This document shows, piece by piece, positions 22,744-34,800 of a stretch of DNA of 64,000 nt; position 1 is the first letter of the stretch, and each line of letters opens with the position of its first letter. The notes beneath the pieces were generated by a model. It had not been told where the DNA came from and did not search any database. It saw only the letters and a list, made by a program, of their open reading frames with translations. This DNA is from Oscarella lobularis (lineage: Eukaryota > Porifera > Homoscleromorpha > Homosclerophorida > Oscarellidae), in NCBI RefSeq assembly GCF_947507565.1, contig NC_089191.1:558001-622000 (forward strand), read 5' to 3'. A program made the translations under genes and the position numbers.

Positions 22744-23808
22744 TTACTCTCCCTTAGCCCGAATCTCAGCCGTAAACGGGCTCCCAGGCACATGACCCCC
22801 AGCATACTTGACAACAACATGATACAATCCAACGTCGGGCGTCGTATAGGAAACAAAGTGGGACCCATCGGCGGGATTCAACTCGGAAGAAGCATCCAAC
22901 TTCTTCCGCGACTTATCCCGCTTCTCGCACTCGACTTCGATGGTCAACGTCCCGTCGCCGGCGTCCGTGGTGTCGACGCGAAACGTCGCCGGTCGCCCGA
23001 CGACGCCCTCTCTCACGCCGGCACCGGTGACGATCACCTTCGCCGGATTGGGCTCGCCGTGCGTCCACATGGGACTCTTTTCGATGTACGTCTCGGTGCG
23101 AGCGACTTGAACGCGAAACGGAGAGCCGGGAATGTGCACGCCGGCGTAGAGAACCTTGAGCACGTGCTCGCCACCGGAGACCGGGGTGAACATATAATGA
23201 TATCCCGTCGATTCGGGAGCGCGCGACAGGATGGCGCGTCGTTGGACGATTTGACGCGGACTGACGAGACTGACGGCGAGTTTGCCGCCTATGGCGGCGG
23301 AGTAGTCGACGCTGAAGTAGCACGGTCTGCCGATGAGACCGGCGCGAAGGCCCGGACCGTCGGCACGCACTTTTGCCGCCTCTTCGCGCGCGTTAATGAT
23401 GCGTTCGACTTTGACGTCAGTAATTTGGTGCTGTTGATATACGGGCGTCGACGGGCTCGCGGCGAGGGACGACGAATTGACGCTGCTTGGTGTCGTGGGC
23501 GTGGTTCCGTTCGACGTTGCCATATTGTCGTCTTCGTTTCTAGAGGAAGACGCTCGCGTTTTGGTCGAGGAAAAAGCGTTTGGGAATAGAACGGGGTAGT
23601 AGTTGGCTTCGGCGAGCGCGGCTTTACGCTCGAGGCGATAGCCGGAATTAGGGGGTGGGAACAGTTCGGTTAGCGTTCGACGATAACCCGCTCTTCTGCG
23701 GTTTTCGAAGGCGTTCGATTGGGTGAACGGCTTACCGGGCGATCGATTGATGCGGTGCGAGCGGGTACAGATGCCGTTCGAGACCTGCTTTCGTAGCGAT
23801 CGCTCTTA
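22744..23808 (-). CDS. Protein with two filamin (ABP280) repeats
   Basis: The frame is open from about 23808 to the stop at 22744-22746. Two filamin-type immunoglobulin repeats are clear: PGLRAGLIGRPCYFSVDYSA through GGEHVLKVLYAGVHIPGSPF, and GAGVREGVVGRPATFRVDTT through GLYHVVVKYAGGHVPGSPFT. IPGSPF and VPGSPF are the repeat signature. An ATG at 23523 (MATSNGTTPTTPSS) could be the start, but the frame extends upstream through SHRINRSPGKPFTQSNAFEN and GYRRTLTELFPPPNSGYRLE to an AG acceptor near 23808. A spliced 5' exon is therefore likely. No actin-binding CH domains are seen, so it is a partial filamin, a short filamin-like protein or the tail of a longer gene. Confidence 0.75.
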
Positions 23809-24279
23809 GGTGTAGGCGTCTGTCTCCCGGATCGAAGAATGACGTTCCAACAATTAGGCTTCGTATCCTAGTTCTTATTCATTAGCATTCACCATGGAAA
23901 AATAGGAGTGACCCCTGACGCAAAAGAACCGAGTCACAAGAACTTACTCTTGCGGATGCGGATGTCCTACTGACGGGCGTGGGCAAAAGCAGATGTGCCT
24001 TTTTTAGCAAGGAAACGAGCAATAGAATTATGGCACTAAGAAGCTCTACAGTACAAATAGCTGCATACGCAAGTAGTAGTGTACTGTCTTTGCTAGTTAG
24101 TAGCCTAATTTAGGAGCCCTCCTTCGCCGAGTCGTTTCTCGCTTTCTAATAAGATAGTCTTTGGAAAGACTACTCTACAAACTACTTCCAGGAGTGCAAA
24201 TAGCACTATTAGTACTGTAATTATCTGAACTCAACCCAACATCTAGATGTTACTGTACTGTACTCATATAATAAAATAC
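23809..24279. other. Intergenic, nothing recognised
   Basis: No coding, RNA or repeat feature could be supported. It may contain a 5' exon of the filamin-repeat gene. Confidence 0.4.
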
Positions 24280-26032
24280 CTATACGTCAAGAAGAGGAGC
24301 GTGTACGATGACGTTATCGCAATGCACAATCCTATTCTTGATTTCTCTCACTTTCTTCTCCGCTTCGTCGCGTCGTTCCATGCACGACTTCTCCGTCTGT
24401 CGAAGTCGATTGAGGCCTATTAGTAGCGTTCCCACTTCTCCGTTCTTCGCCCGTATTGCCTCGAGTCTTCGCTTGATATCCTGACTCGCCACGCGCAACT
24501 GTTTCTTAGCAACTAAAGACCCCACTCAATGAGAAAAAATTGTGAAAATTTTTTCTCTCTACCTTTAATGTCTTTAGCGTATGTGGCGACTTCTTCCTGA
24601 GCTTTCTTTCTTCGCTTTCTAGCTGACTGGACTACGTGATCAAGAAGACCGGCCTTAACCAGAGACCCCAAAAGATGGCCATCGCTATCTGAAGTATTTC
24701 CATTCGTCTCGGAGCCTTTTGCTATGACTGGTGTCTTCCGAGTAAACTTGGGCTTCTGAAAGTACACATTGAGAGCAAAACTTACATTACTTCTTTTTCC
24801 TACAGAGCTCTTCTCCATTTCAACTGATAAAGGAGGAGACCCAGGCAAGTCAGCCAATACGAAGCTGCAAAAACGTAGTCATCACCGTAAAAAAATTGAA
24901 ATTATTTATCTACCTCTCCGAGCTTTTCTTTCGTTTCTTTTCAGCTGATATAGGAGGAGGCTCAGGCAAGTCATCATTATGCAAATATAAGCTGCAAAAA
25001 ATAGTCGTCGTCAACGCTAAAACAACGTGAAATTCCTGCTCTACCTCTCCGAGCTTTTCCTTCGTTTCCTTCTAGGCTGGAGACACGATTCGGGTTCTGA
25101 CGACTCCTCCTTCTCACTCGAAGGACACAGACTGTGATATATAGCAGTGGCGTTGAGCTCGGCCTCTGAAACGGACGCAACGGCGAAAGGCGACCTCTTC
25201 TCAACGTTCCAAACAGACGGACTCGCTCCTTGGAGAGAACGCCCAGCCCAATCAAACCCCAAAACAATTAACTCTATACTCCATACTAACCATTTGCTAA
25301 TAAAAACTTAACCAACGCGTTGTATTGATCAAAGGGAGCCAGAAGATGAAGTGCCGTGTTACCGCGATTATCCTGCGTATCGAGAAACACCCTGATATCG
25401 GTGAAAACAACGTAGGCTTGATGGAAAAGCGTCTTGACGTAAAACTCAGCCAGTTCAGCGTTCCCCGAATGAAGAAGATAATGAATAGCGAGCAACAAGG
25501 GCGTATTGCCGTCGTTATCGGCAACGATAAGACAGCCGTCGTATAAGTTCACAAATCGTTCGACGGCGTTTTTTTCCACCTCCGACTTCAGTCTCAAGCC
25601 CGATCCGTAACAGATGAAGCTGTGAAGAATCGTCCCGCCGGATGCGGGATTCCGATCGAGCGCACTGTAGCCGGGACGACCGATTAGCCAGTCGATTAGA
25701 GCGAAACGACCGAAAACGGCCGCCCAGTGAAGAAGGGGCAGTTCGACGCTGACGTCGTTGTGTTTCACGGCAACGAGATGCGTTTTGACGTCAATCGCGC
25801 ACTTTTCGAGACGCTCGACCTCGTCTTGGAACACTCGACGCGCTTCGACGGTCGCTCTTCCCTTCAGCGAGACGATGACGTCGGGGATGGAGTCGGGATG
25901 CGCAATCATGATGGCACGCAATTCTGAGCCAGTCAGTAAGGATTGAGCCTGAGAATTCGATTCCAATGATGACGTCAACGTGACGTCATTTCCTGATGAC
26001 GGCGGTGAATTCACTTTCACGTCAGACGCCAT
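24280..26032 (-). CDS. Ankyrin-repeat plus C-terminal coiled-coil protein, paralogue 1
   Basis: The first exon from the ATG at 26032 reads MASDVKVNSPPSSGND and then ankyrin-type repeats: VELPLLHWAAVFGRFALIDW, GGTILHSFICYGSG, DGNTPLLLAIHYLLHSGNAE, RGNTALHLLAPFDQYNALVK. Several short Lys/Ser-rich exons follow, and a C-terminal coiled coil: GLLDHVVQSARKRRKKAQEE, KKQLRVASQDIKRRLEAIRA, RRDEAEKKVREIKNRIVHCD, ending APLLDV. The same layout and many of the same residues occur in the next gene upstream (26635-28433), so they are tandem paralogues. Three of the small middle exons are similar to each other. No enzyme domain is seen and I do not recognise the family. Confidence 0.78.
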
Positions 26033-26634
26033 TGATTCCGAATCTAAAAACTATTGGAACCTCAATTTTTTTCTGTACTGCCGTAAATTTTACGTAACAG
26101 CCGCCTTCTCTCCTTCCAATTGATCCCTCGCCCCCCTCTTCAATCTAAGGCCTGTCTACTAGTCGCTCTAACCGTGCCTTAGGCTTTAGATCGATATCGA
26201 GGGGGGCGAGGTGACTTGAAATCTTTTTCGCCAGAAGACGAGCGGCTGAAGGCCAGACTGCGCACTCACCTAAGCGTACTGAGACCGTGAAACAACTCAA
26301 GAACTTGTACCCGTAGCCGGCGAGCGAGAAATGTGCAGAACCGCCCAAAACCGCGTAGCTTAGCGCGAGCTAACTCATATGGCCTAAGGGCGTTTTGAAA
26401 TAAGTTATCGTTGTGTTTGTTTTTGCTTTGTTGGTGTTGTGTCTGTGTGTTTGTTGGCCCTTTAAATTGGGCACTGCTCCCTTGGGTGAGTGATTCAAAG
26501 ATAATAATAATAATAATAATATGAGAACTTTTAGTTAGTAGTCTTAACAACTCCAAGTATAGATACGGTACATGATCCTAAACGACAAATGAACAAGGCT
26601 GATTACTTTTAGAGTATTCGAGTTTTTTAGCACA
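26033..26634. other. Intergenic region between the ankyrin paralogues
   Basis: No gene was recognised. It holds an AAT microsatellite (about 26502-26520) and a GC-richer block at 26150-26400 that could be an old dispersed repeat; I could not identify it. Confidence 0.4.
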
Positions 26635-28433
26635 TTATGATTCCGCTTGATCAAGATAGGGAATTTCGTCAATAATTTTGTCACAATGTTGAATCTTTGC
26701 CATCACCTCGCTCACTTTCTTCTCTGCTTCAGTTTGCTTCAGGAGGCACGCCGCTTCGGTTTCACGCAACTTTTCGAGACTTTCCGTCAAATTTTGAATC
26801 TCTTTCGTCATAGAAACAAACGCGTTGAGATAAATTGACATTTCGCTTCGCGCCTTTTTCAAATCGTTTTCACAATCTGAAAAATTAGAAGATTTTACTA
26901 CCGCCAAATTCTCTAAATCTTATATACCATCGACTTTCTGATAAAGAGAGGGCAAAACGGTTCCAACAAGTCGTTGCTTTGTGTCTTTAGCAGCCTCAGT
27001 CATATCATTAAGCAGACCAGCTTCAATACATGAAGCTATAATATTAGTTTTGTCATCTAAAACGGATATAGGTTATCTTTCTCTACGTGAGAAGCTTTAG
27101 AACCTGTTGGCTGATGAAACGAAGTCACATTAGAACGAGATGGTCCAGAGGACGTTTTCTAAAAAGAAACATTGATAGAGTAGGTATCTAGGAATGATAG
27201 TAGCTCATAGCCATACTTGCTTTGACTTCTCTGGCGTTTCACTACAACTTCTTGGCTCTAAATCCTGCGACCAATCACTGGGCAGTCCAACTACTAAACG
27301 ACTACAGAAGCAAGACGCTTGCTGCGCTACTAGAGTTTTTTTCAGTCCCATTACCTTCTATCGCTGATCTTTGTTGCCGACAGAACTGACGATTCTTTCT
27401 TCTTCTTGATCTTCGGCTGCGGAGTCTCCTTTGACCTTTCATCCCGTCTTTTACGCGGAGAACTCTTTCTCTTGTTTGTGGACGAGTCCAACTTTGATTT
27501 GTCGTACTTGCTTTCTTCTTCTCTTCGAGACGGCAATGAGATCGCCGGCGTCTTCCCAAGCAAAGGCGCGTTCGATTGCCCCTCATCGGATTTCAACGCC
27601 AAGTCGCCGGGAGTAAGTCCGTCAACATTTCGAGCCTCAAGACTAGCCCCTAAAATAAATTCCCCCCCTCCGACTCTATTATGCAAATCAAAGAGCTCAT
27701 ACATACCATTCGTGACAAGAGTATGAACGAACGATCTCAAAATGCTCCAAGGAGCGACGACGTGCAACGCCGTATTCCCGTCGCCGTCGCACGCGTCGAG
27801 CATTTCTCTCATGCGCAAATCGATGCGCGCCTGAACGATAAACGCGCGCACGGCATCCTCCCAAAAAATTCGCGAAAAGACGGTATCCGAGGCGACGATG
27901 TGCGCGCTGAGGAGGAGCGGCGTCAACGAGTCGTTGTCGCGCTCGTAGAAGGCGTCGACGAAAAGGGGCAAGACGCGATCCAACGTCGACGATTCGTCGC
28001 TGCTGTCTTTGCGTATGCCCATTCGATAGAGAAGGAAACTGTGGAGGGCCGTTCCGCCGCGAACGGAATCGCGATCGACGCTCGTGCAGTTGCACTCGGT
28101 GAGGAGATAGTTGATTTCGGCCTTTCGACCGAATACGGCGGCCCAGTGGAGAAGAGGTAGGCGGACGCTTTTCGTTTTCGTTTCGTTCTCTAAGGCGATT
28201 TCGTGTTGGGATATTCGGACGCCGGCTCGTTTCAACGTCTCTACGACGTCGACGAAGACGTCGTAGTTCTTGCGCGATATGTTGCCCTGGAAAGCGGTGA
28301 GAACGCGCGGCGGCGATTTCGATTTGAGGAGCTCCTCTCGAATGTCTTTTCCCGTCATCGTGACGTCTTTAGGAAGAGGAGACGATGAATTTCGGCGATC
28401 TTTGGAGGTCTGCTTACCGTTCAGCAGTGCCAT
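26635..28433 (-). CDS. Ankyrin-repeat plus C-terminal coiled-coil protein, paralogue 2
   Basis: The ATG at 28433 begins MALLNGKQTSKDRRN. Ankyrin-type repeats follow (VRLPLLHWAAVFGRKAEINY, GGTALHSFLLYRMG, DSLTPLLLSAHIVA, DGNTALHVVAPWSILRSFVH, NVDGLTPGDLALKSDEG). Then comes a Lys/Ser-rich, probably disordered stretch with nuclear-signal-like KRKSSPRKRRDERSK. Small exons after a GTAATG donor near 27353 carry IASCIEAGLLNDMTEAAKDT. The last exon is a coiled coil (DCENDLKKARSEMSIYLNAF, EAEKKVSEVMAKIQHCDKII) ending YLDQAES. It shares PLLHWAAVFGR, GGT-LHSF, AGLL and the xHCDxxI ending with the gene at 24280-26032. Head-to-head with CISD2 (222 bases between starts). Confidence 0.8.
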
Positions 28434-28654
28434 TTCGAAGAAGGGACCTAAAATAAAAAACGCGAATAAAAAATATCTCGCCCTGCACGCACATGTCGTG
28501 TAAGAAATCTACTCTCTGGCTAGTATCTGTGCAGTACACGACATCCTACTTAAGAGACCATGCATTCATGCTGGGAGCAGGTACGTACCGAGCAAAGGAA
28601 GCAAAGAAAACGAATATCGAACGTGTTGTGTCGCCGTCTACGCATGCTCGCACT

Positions 28655-29158
28655 ATGGAAAGCGTTCGCAATCTTTTCCACGTCTCCTTACCGAACTACT
28701 TGAAGTCGATTCCGATTCCTAAAGATTTCGGAGGCTTCTCCGAGCTGTCGTTCAACGAACTGCTTCGCTTGTTTGCTTTCGTTGTCTTTATTGCGCTCAT
28801 AATCTTCGCCCTGATTCGTCTCTTCTTTGGAGGCGGTGGCGGAGGCAACGGAAACGACGTCACAGCAAAAACGCGATCTTCCGACGACAAACAAGCGGGA
28901 TGGATCAATGCATCGATCGATAAAGACAAGAACAAAGTCGCAACGTCGAAAGACATAGAGGAGTTAGGAGAGAAGGCGGTTTTCTGTCGTTGCTGGAAAT
29001 CAAAGAAAGTAAGAAGACGAAAGCTCATTTTTTTTTCCTTAGAGAAAATCTTTTCTCTGTCTAAGTTTCCCTATTGCGATGGGTCTCATAACAAGCACAA
29101 TCAATCGACAGGTGACAACGTTGGCCCACTGATCGTTAAGAACGAGAAAGCCACGTGA
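28655..29158 (+). CDS. CISD2: CISD2-type CDGSH iron-sulfur protein
   Basis: CISD1/2 proteins hold a redox-active 2Fe-2S cluster on the ER or outer mitochondrial membrane. Exon 1 (28655-29008) reads MESVRNLFHVSLPNYLKSIP, then a transmembrane helix (LLRLFAFVVFIALIIFALIR), a Gly run and FCRCWKSKK. Exon 2 (29066-29158) reads FPYCDGSHNKHNQSTGDNVG followed by PLIVKNEKAT. The cluster ligands are the three Cys and one His of CRCWKSKKFPYCDGSH. The N-terminal LPNYLKSIPIPKDFGGF and NKHNQSTGDNVGPL are closest to CISD2. It converges on Elongin C with about 200 bases between stops. Confidence 0.93.
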   Translation: MESVRNLFHVSLPNYLKSIPIPKDFGGFSELSFNELLRLFAFVVFIALIIFALIRLFFGGGGGGNGNDVTAKTRSSDDKQAGWINASIDKDKNKVATSKDIEELGEKAVFCRCWKSKKVRRRKLIFFSLEKIFSLSKFPYCDGSHNKHNQSTGDNVGPLIVKNEKAT

Positions 29159-29360
29159 TGGAATCAGACATAGAATTATCCGTGCATGTCTTGAATGTGC
29201 TATTGCGCCTTTGCTTTGATTTGATGTTCCGTTCGCAATAAAATACACGTGACATTTCACTACTCCTATCTTTGATACATTCTTTATTAGCGATAGACTC
29301 ACATACTATGAACGCATTGCAATAAGGTACTGTTGTTTCTTTTCTCCCCAATCGTATTAT

Positions 29361-29810
<450 letters not shown>

Positions 29811-29997
29811 TTATCCTGCGCACGCGCGCTGTGTTTGAAGGGATTTATTTACATAAGGAATGCAAGACACAATACAGCTGCATATGTACCAAAACACAAA
29901 GTTCTGAGTCTGTGAGACTTTACATTCTAATACAGTTATAATCTCTAGTCAACTACCTGTGGTCCATATATGATCAAGTCTCTGCATATCATTTCAC

Positions 29998-31286
29998 TCA
30001 TTCGTTCTCTGGAATTTCCATTTCTGGCTGTCCGCTTGGCGGTGAAATGGGCATCGTCTGCACGGCAAATGGTGTTGCGCTGCCCACAAAGCCAAGCCCG
30101 CCCAACTGATCCAATCGTATAAATAGCGGACCCCCGAAAGGGAGATTCATTGGTGAGACAGTTTCGTTGTCGTCGTCGTCGTCGTCGTCGTCGTCATCCT
30201 CGCCATTGTCTCCATCCTCTTCCTCCCCCTCGTCCTCCTCATCGCCTGTCTTTCGTCTTTTCTTTGGAAGTTGCCTGCTCAGCATTTTCTTCATACGTTC
30301 GGCTGCCTCTCGTTTCTCCATCAATTTTCTCTGTACTGCCTCGTCGTCCCTATAGCAACGCAAATAGGGCAGAATTGACTGGGGAAGCGGCAGTTCAGCC
30401 AAGCGAGAAAGACGCGATTCGCCAACAGACGAATGGATAGCAAGACGGCACAAGTCCTGAAGAGATATCGGCTCGGAAGCTAAGACAATTATATAAACTC
30501 TTCATAGACATACATATATCTCCCTTACTGATTTCAATGCTGGCCGTCAAATTTTTCTCCTCCTTTTTTGGAATGATAAGATCAGCAAAGGATACAGACA
30601 AGACGTTCTCTATTTTGTACTCATCCTGAGAAACCCGTTCAATTCTCTGTAACTGTAGAACACACCATACTACCATTGATGATACAAAGAATCTCAGACT
30701 GTACCTGATTTTCAAACGGAACGACAAGAATGCCTCCAACGCAAAGAAGACTCTTCAAAAAATCAATATATTCCTCCGGGCAAGCGGCACCGCAATAGAC
30801 GCGATCGTACAACCGGAACGCTGCGTTGACAAAGAGGCAATTGCCGACGACGAATTTCGGCGGGCAAAACGACGTCAAATCGAAAGTGGGCGCCGTGCGC
30901 GTGAACTCGCGTACGCGCTCTTCCGCGTAGCGTACGTTGCGCTCGTGAATCTCGATGCCGTGATTGGTCCCGTGCGGACCGATGAGCGTTCCGACGAGCG
31001 TCGACAAGTACCCGGTGCCCGAACCGAGATTGAGGAAGGAGAGACCGGGACGAAATTGCAGCGCTTCGACCGCTTTCGTGTAAATGCACGGAGCGCTCAT
31101 GTGCAATGTCCCGTTTCGCCACGCGTGGTCCTCGTACGCGCCGTCGCGATCTTCGACGAGAAAGAAATCGCCGCGATCAACGAGCCGAAAGGCGCGCTCG
31201 ACCGACTCCGTCACAATGTACTCGTCATTTTTTAAATTGTCCACGAGATCGTCGTTATCAATGCCACGTGACACAGCACCTCCCAT
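29998..31286 (-). CDS. PCMTD1: PCMTD1/2-like isoaspartate methyltransferase-domain protein with SOCS box
   Basis: The ATG at 31286 begins MGGAVSRGIDNDDLVDNLKN, the N-myristoylated start typical of PCMTD. The methyltransferase fold follows: LSFLNLGSGTGYLSTLVGTL (SAM-binding motif I), GIEIHERNVRYAEERV, YDRVYCGAACPEEYIDFLKS and LLCVGGILVVPFENQV. After two introns the C-terminus reads SLQDLCRLAI, an Elongin BC box (SLxxxCxxxI), then LPLPQSILPYL, a Cul5-box-like LPLP. A Lys-rich and Asp/Glu-rich tail ends IPENE. Human PCMTD1 binds Elongin BC and CUL5 through the same boxes, so this is probably a substrate receptor for isoaspartate-damaged proteins. The tail is longer than in human. Confidence 0.9.
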
Positions 31287-31802
31287 GGTCACGCCTACAA
31301 AATTCCTAATTAGCGACCTAATATTATTTCGAGGGGGAGACCACGCTATTAATAAATTAATACACGGGGGAGGTCGATACACGAGACTTCGGCGTGGCGC
31401 CCATAGAAGTGTACGGGGGTTGTTACGTACTCGTAAACGGAAGTAGGGTCTGGCGTCTATCCAAGGGGAAGTGTGGGAACTATCGGTTTCTGCGTGCTCC
31501 AGCGCGAAGTAGATTTAAGAGCGGCTGCTTTGGCGTCTTTGATATCGTCTCGGAAAGATCGCGTTCGAGTCGTTGCGCGCTGCGCTTTCGATTATCGCTG
31601 CGTTTGCAGTCGCGCGCGCGTCCGTGGATAGTCGCTCTTTCTTACGTTATTGACGTTCAGAGTGGAGTAGCGATCGTCTGCTCTGGCGTTCTTTGTCTCT
31701 GTGTAGGTGATGACGAGATACGGGGCTCCCTTGCGTTTTGTGTTCAATCCGGGGCGTCGATTGGAATCAACGTACTTGACCTTTCCACCGTTCTTGCAAA
31801 AA
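31287..31802. other. Intergenic, divergent PCMTD-HADHB region
   Basis: Contains a plus-strand open frame (31394-31843) with no recognisable similarity and no conserved motif; probably promoter and untranslated sequence. Confidence 0.4.
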
Positions 31803-34800
31803 ATGCTCGGATTGCGCCGCGTTTTTCAGCCCGCCGGTGCTAGAAATGATGCGTAGACTAGGCGCTGTTGTAACACTTTCCTTTTGAAGCCTTCTACGGC
31901 TTGGGAACGATCTCCACTGCCCGATATCAATCAGGAGGAGCGACGAGTAGGAAAATTTCGCTTCGCAATGCTTTAGAACGAAGTCGCTTTTGCTTAGCTA
32001 CAGGAAAGAAGAACATTGTTTTGATCGAAGGCGTCCGAACACCTTTTCTCACAGCTGGAAGCGAGTATGAATTCTAGAAGAGGAGAAAAAGTCGAAGTCG
32101 TGTTATTGGTACTGTCTTAATAGCTATGCAAATCTCGAGCAATACGACATAGGAAGAATGGCTTTGCAGTAAGAGTCACGCGGTAGATATCCACCTATGA
32201 TCAGATAGTTGTTCTTGTTAGAGGACTTCTGCAAAGGACTCAAATACCCAAGGGCAAGACCTCTATATTATACTTCCATCTATATAAATTATTGGCTTAT
32301 CAGAGGAAGTTGATTACATTGTCTTTGGTAACGTCATCCAAGAGGCAAAATCAGCGAACATAGCAAGAGAAGTAGAGCTTCATTTTCGAGATCTTCGAAT
32401 TATGTCACTCAACTATTTAGGTAGCTCGTGGGGCTGGATTTTCTGACTTTACTCCAGCTCACACAGTCAGCATGGCGTGCATTTCGGCTCACCAAGCTAT
32501 TACATCGGGTATTGATTCAATAATCGTTTCCGAATCTCTGAAATTACTCTTGTTTGAGGGATGGGTCTTTTGGCTACTGGACAAGCTGACGTAATCATTG
32601 CCGGTGGCGTGGACTTTGCCTCAGACGTGCCCATCAAAGTGTCACGTGGTTTGCGAAAAACGCTTCTGAAATTGAACAGAGTAGGGTGTCTAACAAAAGC
32701 GCTCTAATAAAAAAAGTTGAAACACTTGGCATATTAGGCAAAGACTCTTCCTGCTAGACTTGGCCTTTTGCTGAGTGGCATTCGAAACTTGGGACTGGAA
32801 GTAAAGAACAAAGCAGAAAAACCTCATTTAACATATGTATTCTCTTTCTTCTTAGCTGCCGTCTATTAGTGAGTTTTCTACAGGCGAGACTATGGGTCAC
32901 AGTGGGGATAGATTGGCTGCTGCTTTTGCTATAAGCAGAAAAGAGCAGGTAGCTGATTAATTTACTAGATATTTATTAGATACTCTACGTACTCCTTAGG
33001 ATGAATATGGCGTGAGATCTCACAATTTCGCTCACGAAGCGTCAGAGGTTCGCTCTTTATTATAGGAAATATTATTAATTTAGTGCACTTCTGCTATAGA
33101 AAGGGCTTCTGTCTGACCGCTTGGACGTCATTGTTCCAGGTTAGCGTCATGCATGCTATTAATTGATGTTGGGATTTTGAATTTTTGGGCTCAGGAAAAG
33201 CTGGCTACGTTTCGAAAGACAACGGAGTTCGCAAATCGACTGTAGCCCAAGTGAGCAAACTCAAGCCAGCCTTTGTTAAACCCCATGGAAGTATCACACC
33301 GGCCAACGCGTCGTACTTGGTACACTGACACTATATTTCGCATGATTGCTCTTCACGAGTGCTTTCCAAAGACGGACGGAGCGACGGCTGCTCTGATTAT
33401 GACCGAGGACAAAGCGAAGGCACTGGGATTCAAACCAAAGGCTTATCTCAGGCAAGTCCTATGTCGAAAACTAGCCACGGACTTTCACGCCTTTCTAGGG
33501 AATTTGTTTACGTTTCTCAAGATCCTAAAGACCAGCTTCTTCTCGGGTATAAGCATAGACTGCTATCTTTGCCATCAGGGAGTACGTACAGCCTTTTTCC
33601 CCCGCTTCAGGCCTGCCTATGCCACACCTAAAGTGCTACAGCGTGCAAAGCTCTCGCTTAGCGACATAGACGTCTTTGAATATCACGAAGCGTTTGCGGT
33701 AAGACGACTGACTCCCTTGTAATTAATTACAGTAAAATTATAAGTGATTGGCCAAGGGACTTTCTTGTAAAAAATTACAGTGAAATTACAAGAGATTTAT
33801 AAGGAACGACTGAAAACACACGTTTTCCGTCGTTCCCCTTTACTCCAATTCGTAAGAAACGACTGAAACGGCGCCCGACGCGCCAGCATTCCACTACGTG
33901 TAGCGCACGTTCCGCTATGCTCGTTATAGAGGCGGCATATATCACCTAGATTGTGCTGACCAAGCTTATTCTCGTTGCTACGCATCCGTTTGCTTTTTGC
34001 CTCCAAAGAACGATCAAATGTCTTTAGAATAGACTCACAATGCACTTCGCGCCCGGTTCTTCGTCTCTACTCTCTCGTATGAGGCATTTTGATTTTGTCA
34101 TGCGTTACACTGACATCATACACTGACATCATATGTAGCGTGACAGGGCGTGCCTTGCGTACGTGGCACGCGTTTTATTGTCGTTTTTTCGCGTTTCTAG
34201 ATTGATCTGCGACAAAATTCATTTGTTTTTGTTGTCAGAAACGTATTTGCGGCCGATTAAGAGTGTTTTTTTGTGTGCATAGCTGCAGTCGAAGTGACCC
34301 AGGCAGGGTTGTTATACAGTACCGATCATATGTATTAGGCCACCCTGGTTTCTTTAGTAATCATTGTCGTAATACGCGCTCATTCATTCAAAAGATACGT
34401 AGAAGTCGAACTTCTGTTTGCACTAGTAACAACCTTCTACCTTTGCTCTTCTTTCGTAGAACAAATGTTGCAAGTTTTGTAGCAACTGTGTGGCGTTACA
34501 AGAGCAGTACTGTAACCCTGTCTATTTATAGTGCGTTTTGAAAGTTAGGCAAAACTTAGGCAAAATGAATTAATATTTGACTTCCAAAGTTAATAAGCAT
34601 TAGTTTTATTGCTTGCGAAATTTTTGAGATTGAAACCAACCTAACTAAAGGCAAAAATCAGAAATTTTTAAAGTTTTAATTTTTTGCAAAGCATTAAGAA
34701 AATCCTTGTTTTAGAACTATACGTAGAAATTTCTGTTAAAAGCATCAGCAACTTCAGTAAAAGAACTGAAAAGGATGCTTATTTATTCCTCTTTCATCTA

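Noticed and set aside
22696-23589. Long plus-strand open frame of 297 codons
   Set aside because: It is the reverse of the filamin-repeat exon and begins in the poly-G run; the minus strand carries clear filamin motifs.
31394-31843. 149-codon plus-strand open frame before HADHB
   Set aside because: No recognisable motif, biased composition, and it overlaps the probable HADHB presequence exon in another frame.
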